A stretch of 18,110 nt of DNA. Source: an uncultured Collinsella sp. Its GTDB lineage: Bacteria > Actinomycetota > Coriobacteriia > Coriobacteriales > Coriobacteriaceae. The stretch is taken from contig UQMO01000049.1 in assembly GCA_900542125.1 (NCBI GenBank), forward strand, positions 1 through 18,110. Direction: 5' to 3'. The notes below the pieces were generated by a model. The model did no database searches. It was not told the DNA's origin and worked only from the letters and a program-made list of their open reading frames with translations. This document shows, piece by piece, positions 6,792-12,627 of this stretch. Within the stretch, counting starts at the first letter, position 1, and each line of letters opens with the position of its first letter. The translations under genes were made by a program, and so were the position numbers.

Positions 6792-6797
6792 TACAAT
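6792..6797 (+). promoter_or_regulatory. Putative -10 box TACAAT for the aminotransferase gene
   Basis: TACAAT lies 24 bases before the ATG at 6822, giving a very short leader. The expected -35 position (about 6769) has no match to TTGACA. The long palindrome ends 29 bases upstream, just beyond the -35 zone. Confidence 0.4.
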
Positions 6798-6821
6798 ACC
6801 GCCTATGCGAAAGGGGAACAG

Positions 6822-8012
6822 ATGATCAACGAAACCATGTATGCTCGCGGTGCGGAAAGCTCCATCATCCGCGAGATTTTTAGCTATGGCCTTGAGCGTA
6901 AGGCGCAAATCGGCGCGGAAAACGTGTTCGATTTCTCGCTGGGCAACCCGAGCGTTCCGGCACCCGCTGCCGTCGCGGAGTCCATCAAAAAGGCGCTTGA
7001 ACTGCCCAGTGACCAGCTGCACGGCTACACTCCCGCACCGGGCCTACCGCAGTGCCGTACCGCCGTTGCTGAGTCGCTCAACCGTCGCTTCGGTACGAGC
7101 TATGAGGGCAAGGACGTCTTTATGACGGTGGGCGCCGCGGCTTCGCTCACCTGTACGCTCAATGCCGTTACGAATCCGGGCGACGAGGTTATTGTTATCG
7201 CCCCGTACTTTCCGGAGTATCGCGTTTGGATTGAGAAGGCTGGTTGTACGTGTGTCGAGGCGCTTGCCAACGAGGACACATTCCAGCTGAGCGTGGACAA
7301 CGTGCTCAAGGCGATCAGCGATAAGACGGCGGCCGTCATTATCGACTCGCCCAACAACCCGACCGGTGCCGTGTGTACGCGCGATACGCTGACGCGACTG
7401 GCCAATATCTTGCGCGAGGTCAACGCCAAGCGCGATCCCGAGAACCCGATCATGCTTATCTCGGATGAGCCGTATCGCGAGATTGTCTATGGCGCCGAGG
7501 TGCCTTGGGTGCCTTCTATCTACGAGCACACCATCGTGTGCTACTCGTATTCCAAGTCGCTTTCGCTGCCGGGCGAGCGCGTGGGGTGGATCCTGGTTCC
7601 CAATACGAATCCTCAGGCAGCGCGTCTGATGCCGGCTGTTGCGGGTGCTGCCCGTACGCTGGGCTTCGTGTGCGCACCGGCGCTCTTCCAGCGCGTGATT
7701 ATCGATTGCATCGATGAGCCGAGTGACGTTGAGGCCTATGCACGCAACCGCACCACGCTTACCGATGCACTAGCGGAGTACGGCTACACCTATGTTGAGC
7801 CGGATGGTGCATTCTACCTGTGGGTGAAGGCGCTGGAGCCCGATGCGAACGCTTTCTGCGAGCGCGCGAAGAAGTATGAGCTGCTCGCGGTGCCCTCGGA
7901 CAGTTTTGGCATGCCGGGCTGGTTCCGCTTGGGCTACTGTGTGAGCTACGAGACTATCGTTAACTCACTGCCCGCCTGGAAGCAGCTGGCCGACGAGTAT
8001 CGTCAAAAGTAA
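6822..8012 (+). CDS. PLP-dependent class I/II aminotransferase
   Basis: A fold-type I pyridoxal-phosphate aminotransferase of the aspartate aminotransferase superfamily; the amino-acid substrate cannot be assigned. The 396-residue length is normal. Recognisable parts are FSLGNPSVPAP (38-48), the aromatic substrate/cofactor loop YFPEY (129-133), NNPTG (178-182), the PLP-binding Asp in SDEPYR (D215, with Y218), and the Schiff-base lysine in SYSKSLSLPGERVGW (K245), followed by the phosphate-binding R253. The conserved C-terminal Arg that binds the substrate carboxylate is probably in WFRLGY. I chose the ATG at 6822 because AAGGGG stands close upstream. An in-frame start at 6723 lies inside the palindrome and would add 33 residues without family character. 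The gene stands alone between a terminator and a hairpin. It could act on alanine, aspartate or aromatic amino acids. Confidence 0.92.
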   Translation: MINETMYARGAESSIIREIFSYGLERKAQIGAENVFDFSLGNPSVPAPAAVAESIKKALELPSDQLHGYTPAPGLPQCRTAVAESLNRRFGTSYEGKDVFMTVGAAASLTCTLNAVTNPGDEVIVIAPYFPEYRVWIEKAGCTCVEALANEDTFQLSVDNVLKAISDKTAAVIIDSPNNPTGAVCTRDTLTRLANILREVNAKRDPENPIMLISDEPYREIVYGAEVPWVPSIYEHTIVCYSYSKSLSLPGERVGWILVPNTNPQAARLMPAVAGAARTLGFVCAPALFQRVIIDCIDEPSDVEAYARNRTTLTDALAEYGYTYVEPDGAFYLWVKALEPDANAFCERAKKYELLAVPSDSFGMPGWFRLGYCVSYETIVNSLPAWKQLADEYRQK

Positions 8013-8040
8013 AGCGCTCTGCTTACAATGTTTTACGTGA

Positions 8041-8071
8041 AACGGGGTTTGGTTTTAAGCCAGACCCCGTT
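8041..8071 (+). terminator. Hairpin terminator (weak T tract) after aminotransferase
   Basis: AACGGGGTTTGG (8041-8052) pairs with CCAGACCCCGTT (8060-8071), twelve positions with one wobble and loop TTTTAAG. The following TTGTC is a poor T tract, so termination may be partial. It sits 28 bases after the stop codon and before the next promoter. Confidence 0.6.
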
Positions 8072-8128
8072 GTCATGGACGTTGTGTCGTTGGGATGGAG
8101 CGGTTTTACGACCATCGAATGCTATGCG

Positions 8129-8134
8129 TACAAT
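8129..8134 (+). promoter_or_regulatory. Putative -10 box TACAAT for the PHP gene
   Basis: TACAAT lies 37 bases before the ATG at 8172. TTACGA (8106-8111) is a poor -35 match at a 17-base spacing. A start site near 8141 would leave a 30-base leader ending in AAGGAG. Confidence 0.45.
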
Positions 8135-8171
8135 GAATATACGCGACGGCCATACTGGACAAGGAGACCTG

Positions 8172-8993
8172 ATGCCCTACCTTCTTTCTTGTGATATTCA
8201 TACTCATACGTTGTTCTCCGCGCATGCGTACTCAACCATTGAGGAGAATGTGTACTGGGCGGCGGAACGTGGCCTGCAGGTGCTCGGATCTGCCGACCAT
8301 CTGAGCTCTATGGTTACGGCTTGCCCCAACGACCTGCGCAGTTTCCAGTTCTTTATTAACCAGGATATCTGGCCGCGCATTTGGAGCGGCGTGCTGGTGC
8401 TTCGCGGCGCCGAGGTCGATATCGTTTCGCTGGACGGAAGCTTGTTTGGCGAGGACATTCCCGTGTCGCTCGATATTGCCGGCGATTCGTACAGTCGCCA
8501 GCATTCGCTGTTCGATTTGGTGACGCGTAATTTGGATTATTTGGTGGCAAGCGTGCATAATCCACAGTTTGCCGAAGGCGCGACGCTCACCCAAACGACC
8601 CAGATGTACATCAATGCCCTGGAGCACCCCAAGGTGTTCATGCTTGGGCATACGGGTCGTTCGGGCGTGCCGTTCGATATCGATGAGGTGCTGCTGGCGG
8701 CCAAGGCCAAGCACAAGATCATTGAGATCAATAACCATAGTCTTGAGCACGGTGCCGACACTGAGCATTGGGCCGTATGCCGCAAGATTGCCGAGCGCTG
8801 CGCCGAGCTGGGCGTGGGTATTGGTGTGTCGACCGATGCCCACATTGGTATGGCCATTGGCAAGCTCGAGCACGCCCGCAAGTTGCTCGACGAGATTCAC
8901 TTCCCGCTGGATTTGATCGTGACGCGCGACCGCGAGACGCTGCTGCGCGAGATGGCGGCAGCCGGCGTGTGCGATCTGCGCAATGGGATGTAG
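8172..8993 (+). CDS. PHP-domain metallophosphatase, YcdX-like
   Basis: A polymerase-and-histidinol-phosphatase (PHP) domain hydrolase of the YcdX type, a trinuclear zinc phosphoesterase whose physiological substrate is unclear. The 273-residue product keeps every ligand I recall for E. coli YcdX, in the same order: H10, H12 and H18 (DIHTHTLFSAHAYST), H43 (SADH), E81 (RGAEVDI), H129 (SVHN), H160 (LGHTGR), D222 and H224 (STDAH). The spacing of the first three (2 and 6 residues) and last two matches. The insert between E81 and H129 is about 20 residues longer than in YcdX. I chose the ATG at 8172 because AAGGAG is five bases upstream; the longer frame from 8028 begins before the promoter. The gene appears monocistronic, with a terminator at 9014-9046. 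Histidinol-phosphatase is less likely without his genes nearby. Confidence 0.88.
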   Translation: MPYLLSCDIHTHTLFSAHAYSTIEENVYWAAERGLQVLGSADHLSSMVTACPNDLRSFQFFINQDIWPRIWSGVLVLRGAEVDIVSLDGSLFGEDIPVSLDIAGDSYSRQHSLFDLVTRNLDYLVASVHNPQFAEGATLTQTTQMYINALEHPKVFMLGHTGRSGVPFDIDEVLLAAKAKHKIIEINNHSLEHGADTEHWAVCRKIAERCAELGVGIGVSTDAHIGMAIGKLEHARKLLDEIHFPLDLIVTRDRETLLREMAAAGVCDLRNGM

Positions 8994-9013
8994 CGGAGTT
9001 TATAAACCAAGCG

Positions 9014-9046
9014 AAGGGGGCGGCCCAGGCGGGTCGCCCCCTTTCT
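9014..9046 (+). terminator. Intrinsic terminator after the PHP gene
   Basis: AAGGGGGCGGCCC (9014-9026) pairs with GGGTCGCCCCCTT (9031-9043), thirteen positions with one wobble and tetraloop AGGC, followed by TTTCTT. It lies between convergent stop codons (8993 and 9072). The minus-strand side lacks a T tract, so it serves mainly the plus-strand gene. Confidence 0.88.
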
Positions 9047-9071
9047 TGTCCCAAAAATCTACTGAGGTTGG

Positions 9072-10520
9072 TTAGCGGCGTTCGAGGACCGCTACGGTTT
9101 CGGTGTGGTCGGTGTGAGGGAACATGTCGACGGGCGTGATCTTGAGCAGGCGATAGCCTCCGTCGAGGAGCTGATGCAGGTCGCGCTCTTGAGTCACGGG
9201 GTTGCAGCTGATATAGGTGATGCGGCGCGGCTTAAGCGCGCAGGCAGCTTCGAGGAACTCGGGGGTAGAGCCGGCGCGCGGCGGATCGATGGAAAGGACA
9301 TCGACCCGCTCGTTGTTGTCGGCGGCATCTAGGATGTAGTCGGTGGCATCGTCGGCCATAAACCAAGCGCTGCGGGTGAGGCCGTTGAGCTCGGCATTAC
9401 GACGTGCGTCGGCAATGCCGGCGTGGTTGCGCTCCACGCCAAGCAGCATAATACCGACGCCCTTGTTCTGGGCATCTTTAGCTGCGCAAAGACCGATGGT
9501 ACCGCTGCCACAGTAGGCATCCATGAGCACATCGCCCTGCTGCAGGTCCATGCCGTCAATCGCGAGCTGATAGAGCAGCTCGGTCTGCTGCGGGTTGGTC
9601 TGGTAGAACGCGGTGGGGGAGATATCGAACTCGCAGCCGAGCAGCTGGTCGCGCATGCACTCGGCGCCATATACAATGCGGGTTTCCTCGCCGAGGATGG
9701 CGTTGCCGGGACGTCCGTTGATGTTTTGGGCGACGGTGACGATGTGCGGATTGAGTGCGGCGACAGCCTCAAAGAACTCCTGCGCATGCGGCAAGTCGCG
9801 CTGAGCGGTCACGAGCGTGACCATGACCTGGTCGGTACGCCAGCCGCAGCGGACGACGGCATAGCGAAGCAAACCAAGATGCTTGTCCTCATTAAAGGCG
9901 GGAATATGCAGCCGCTCAGCTTCGCGTGCGATGCCGTTGAGAATCTGACGGGCACCCGGTGCCTCGACAGGACACTCGGGTACGGCAACGATCTTGTGCG
10001 TGCCGCGCTCAAAGAAACCGCAACGGACAGCACCCTCCTTACCGGGAGCAAAGGGAGTGGCGGCCTTATGGCGAAAACCGCGCGGCGCAGGATATTTACC
10101 CGGGTCGCCCAGGGTGACGCCCATACCGCGAATGGGGTCGACGCTAATGCCCTCGCGCTCGCAAAGGGTAGCAAAAAGCTCCTCCATGGCGGCCTGCTTG
10201 GCTGCCAACTGCTTCTTATAAGGACGATTGAGCGCCGTACACCCACCGCAAGCTTTCATGATGGAACAAGGAGACTTGGGATCAACGGCCTTGCGCGCAG
10301 ACGGAACCGGATTCTTATACGGGCGCTTGGAGCGAGTCTGAGATGCCTTATCGTCGTTCCGACGAGAGCCGGGACGCTTGGCCTTAGCCTTGCCCTTGGC
10401 CGACTTACCCTTCGCGTCCTGAGACGACTTGGATTTCTTAGAAGATTTTTTCTCCTCTGACCCCTCAGCCGCCTCGATCAAAGCACGACGAGCCTTACGC
10501 TCCGCACGAGATTCTGCCAT
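9072..10520 (-). CDS. 23S rRNA (uracil-C5)-methyltransferase, RlmD/TrmA family
   Basis: SAM-dependent RNA methyltransferase making 5-methyluridine, probably in 23S rRNA (RlmD/RlmCD type); the exact uridine cannot be told. The 482-residue product starts with an 80-residue Lys/Ser/Ala/Arg-rich tail, probably disordered and RNA-binding. Cysteines C85, C91 and C94 (CSIMKACGGC) with C183 (PECP) form the iron-sulfur site of the RumA group. The catalytic domain has SPTAFYQTNP (301-310), the SAM loop DAYCGSGTIG (334-343), DPPRAG (412-417), the nucleophile C439 in ISCNP, and E474 (HTE) as likely base. I chose ATG 10520 because GTGGAG sits six bases upstream; the GTG at 10532 that would add four residues is part of that Shine-Dalgarno. 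There is no TRAM domain before the cluster. A TACAAT box at 10558-10563 is its likely promoter. Confidence 0.93.
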   Translation of the reverse strand: MAESRAERKARRALIEAAEGSEEKKSSKKSKSSQDAKGKSAKGKAKAKRPGSRRNDDKASQTRSKRPYKNPVPSARKAVDPKSPCSIMKACGGCTALNRPYKKQLAAKQAAMEELFATLCEREGISVDPIRGMGVTLGDPGKYPAPRGFRHKAATPFAPGKEGAVRCGFFERGTHKIVAVPECPVEAPGARQILNGIAREAERLHIPAFNEDKHLGLLRYAVVRCGWRTDQVMVTLVTAQRDLPHAQEFFEAVAALNPHIVTVAQNINGRPGNAILGEETRIVYGAECMRDQLLGCEFDISPTAFYQTNPQQTELLYQLAIDGMDLQQGDVLMDAYCGSGTIGLCAAKDAQNKGVGIMLLGVERNHAGIADARRNAELNGLTRSAWFMADDATDYILDAADNNERVDVLSIDPPRAGSTPEFLEAACALKPRRITYISCNPVTQERDLHQLLDGGYRLLKITPVDMFPHTDHTETVAVLERR

Positions 10521-10557
10521 CAATAACTCCACTAATTCATGAATTAAAGCTGCAAGT

Positions 10558-10563
10558 ATTGTA
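10558..10563 (-). promoter_or_regulatory. Putative -10 box TACAAT for the rlmD-like gene
   Basis: Read on the minus strand, TACAAT lies 37 bases before the ATG at 10520. No convincing -35 is seen at 17 bases. It points away from the structured region and RNase J. Confidence 0.45.
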
Positions 10564-10651
10564 CCGTGCCAAGCCAGCAGACGATATGCAAGCGGTTTAT
10601 TCGTGTCAGTGATAAGCCCAACGACGGTTGCCCGCCGCGTGAGGGGTGTGG

Positions 10652-10770
10652 GGGTTAAGTTTATCGCGAGTTCCGCACGAACAGGAGGCCACTTAATGTG
10701 GCCTCCGTCGTGAGCAGGACTGTAGAGCAGGAAACTTAGCCCGTGCCGGGGCCGCTGAGCCCTGACCGGC
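10652..10770 (+). ncRNA. Candidate structured RNA / RNase J leader element
   Basis: Read on the plus strand, nested pairings build a rod: 10652-10662 with 10732-10742 (11 bp, one wobble), 10669-10674 with 10717-10721, CACGA 10676-10680 with 10708-10712, and a perfect 9-bp tip 10684-10692 with 10698-10706 around TTAAT. A second hairpin follows: GCCGG 10745-10749 with 10766-10770, plus GGC/GCC inside. It resembles no RNA family whose consensus I can recall. It could be an independent small RNA or, since it ends 185 bases before the RNase J ATG, a 5' leader control element. The strand is inferred from RNase J. Confidence 0.45.
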
Positions 10771-10955
10771 GGGATACACAGGTTCAGATGGGGCTTTGAT
10801 GCATGGGTGGTCTGTTGTTGTGCAAATGGGTATCATACTGTGGTTATTGCATCGACTCTGCGATGCATGTTTGTACGTTCCCGGCGGTCGGTTTGCCAGA
10901 AGCGCCCCGTCGGTTGTTTCAGACCCGTTTCGAAGAAAGGAAACAACACTAACCT

Positions 10956-12626
10956 ATGGCAGCTAAAAAATCATCTCCCTTGAAGATCATCCCGCTCGGC
11001 GGCCTTGACGGCATCGGCAAGAACATGACGGTCTTCGAGTGCGGCGACGACATGGTGCTCGTCGACGCCGGTCTCATGTTCCCGGATGACTCCCAGCCCG
11101 GTATCGACCTGGTGCTTCCCGACTACACCTATGTTTTGGAGAACGAGGAAAAGCTCCGCGGTATCGTCGTCACCCACGGCCACGAGGACCACACCGGTTC
11201 GCTTCCGTATCTGCTGCAGGACCTCAACAATAAGGTGCCCATCTTCTCGAGCAAGCTGACGCTTGGCTTTATCGAGGGCAAGCTTTCTGAGTTCCGCATC
11301 CGCGCGCCCAAGTTCCGCGAGGTTAAGGGCGGCAGCCATGTCAACCTCGGCGGCATCTCGCTCGACTTCTTCTCGATGACGCACTCCATCCCCGGCGCTC
11401 TGGGCGTGTTCATTCGCACCAATCAGGGCACCGTTATGCACACTGGCGACTTTAAGCTCGACCAGACGCCCATCGATGGTGTCACGCCCGACTATGCCGC
11501 TATCAGCCGCTTTGCCAAGCAGGGCATCGACCTGCTGCTTTCCGACTCCACCAACGCCACGGTTCCCGGCTTTACCAAGTCCGAGGCCGAGGTTGGTCCC
11601 AACCTGCTGCATGCCATCAAGAACGCCCCGGGTCGCGTGTTCGTCGCGTCGTTCTCGAGCCATATCCATCGTTTGCAGCAGATCTGCGATGCCGCCCGCA
11701 AGTGCGGCCGTAAGGTCGTTGTGACCGGTCGCTCCATGCTCACTAACACCCGCGTGGCGCGCGAGCTGGGCTACCTCAACATCGACGATGCCGATATTAT
11801 CGATGCCTTCGACATTGATAACCTGCCTGACGACAAGATCGTTGTCATGTGCACCGGTTCGCAGGGCGAGCCGCTGTCGGCCCTGTCTCGCATGGCCAAC
11901 GGCGAGCACAAGACGCTCTCTATCCACGAGGGCGATACCGTCATCCTCTCGGCAACTCCCGTTCCCGGCAACGAGAAGGCCGTCCAGCAGGTCGTCAACA
12001 GCCTGGCCAAGCTCGGCTGCGACGTGTGGGATAAGAACCGCGCTCTCGTCCACGTCTCGGGTCACGGTAGCCAGGAGGAGCTCAAGCTCCTGATGGCCAT
12101 GGCCAAGCCCACGTACTTTATGCCGGTTCACGGTGAAGCCGTGCATCTGCGCGCCCATGCCCAGCTGGCCCGAAAGATGGGCATCAAGGACGATCATATC
12201 TTTATCCTCGATAACGGCGACACGCTCGAGATGCGCGGTGGTATCGTCAAGCGCGGTACGCCCGTCGAGTCCGGTGTCGTTTACGTCGACGGCTTGCGTA
12301 TCGGCGATACCGACCCCATCGTCCTGCGCGATCGTCAGAAGCTCGCCAATGACGGTATGGTCACGGCCGTCGCCATCGTCTCGCTTAAGCACAAGAAGAT
12401 CGAGGCCATCGAGTTCTCGGGCCGCGGCGTCTCGTTTGCCATCGACGACCAGTTCTCCGAGGATGCCTCCGCGTCCATTATGAAGACGATCGAGAAGGGC
12501 AAGTTCAGCTTTACGAGCAGCGGTTCCGATGCCATTCGCAAGGCCGTGCGCGACTCGCTCTCCAACTTTATCTGGAGCCGTACGCGCACTCGTCCGATGA
12601 TCATCCCGGTCGTCATGGAGGTTTAG
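10956..12626 (+). CDS. rnj: Ribonuclease J
   Basis: Metallo-beta-lactamase/beta-CASP ribonuclease with 5'-3' exonuclease and endonuclease activity, central to mRNA decay and rRNA maturation in bacteria lacking or supplementing RNase E. The 556-residue length is typical. The start IIPLGGLDGIGKN (11-23) is the family signature. Metal ligands follow: HGHEDH (74-79), H143 (MTHSIP) and D165 (HTGDFK). The beta-CASP part shows TGSQGEPLSAL (300-310), HVSGHGS (366-372) and PVHGE (390-394), and the C-terminal domain follows. The ATG at 10956 begins the family sequence at once. The nearest Shine-Dalgarno, AAAGGA near 10936, has an unusually long spacer of about 14 bases. The gene ends one base before ftsK, whose GGAGG lies in its last codons, so they are co-transcribed. 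The structured region upstream may be its leader. Confidence 0.96.
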   Translation: MAAKKSSPLKIIPLGGLDGIGKNMTVFECGDDMVLVDAGLMFPDDSQPGIDLVLPDYTYVLENEEKLRGIVVTHGHEDHTGSLPYLLQDLNNKVPIFSSKLTLGFIEGKLSEFRIRAPKFREVKGGSHVNLGGISLDFFSMTHSIPGALGVFIRTNQGTVMHTGDFKLDQTPIDGVTPDYAAISRFAKQGIDLLLSDSTNATVPGFTKSEAEVGPNLLHAIKNAPGRVFVASFSSHIHRLQQICDAARKCGRKVVVTGRSMLTNTRVARELGYLNIDDADIIDAFDIDNLPDDKIVVMCTGSQGEPLSALSRMANGEHKTLSIHEGDTVILSATPVPGNEKAVQQVVNSLAKLGCDVWDKNRALVHVSGHGSQEELKLLMAMAKPTYFMPVHGEAVHLRAHAQLARKMGIKDDHIFILDNGDTLEMRGGIVKRGTPVESGVVYVDGLRIGDTDPIVLRDRQKLANDGMVTAVAIVSLKHKKIEAIEFSGRGVSFAIDDQFSEDASASIMKTIEKGKFSFTSSGSDAIRKAVRDSLSNFIWSRTRTRPMIIPVVMEV

Positions 12627-12627
12627 T

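Larger units (their letters stand above)
10521..10955. other. 435-base gene-free region between divergent genes
   Basis: No open frame here has family character. On the minus-strand side it holds the rlmD-like promoter. On the plus-strand side it holds a strongly paired segment (10652-10770, listed separately), a 7-bp hairpin TGCATCG/CGATGCA (10848-10854 with 10861-10867), and the RNase J ribosome site. I see no tRNA, tmRNA, RNase P or SRP RNA consensus and no clear housekeeping promoter for RNase J; TATCAT (10831-10836) is the best -10-like string. Confidence 0.6.

Noticed and set aside
6723..6821. N-terminal extension of the aminotransferase
   Set aside because: It would start inside the palindrome and run through the putative promoter, and the added residues have no family character.
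8024..8029. TACAAT as another promoter just after the aminotransferase gene
   Set aside because: It is followed at once by the hairpin at 8041-8071 and no gene starts at the right distance; a better copy at 8129 serves the PHP gene.
9423..10460. 345-residue plus-strand frame opposite the RNA methyltransferase
   Set aside because: The minus strand has all catalytic and iron-sulfur motifs; the plus-strand frame has none and no start signals.
10740..10800. tRNA-like or riboswitch of known class
   Set aside because: GGTTCAGAT hints at a T-loop, but no acceptor or anticodon stems can be drawn. I could not match cobalamin, SAM, c-di-GMP, c-di-AMP, ZTP, T-box, SRP, tmRNA or RNase P signatures.
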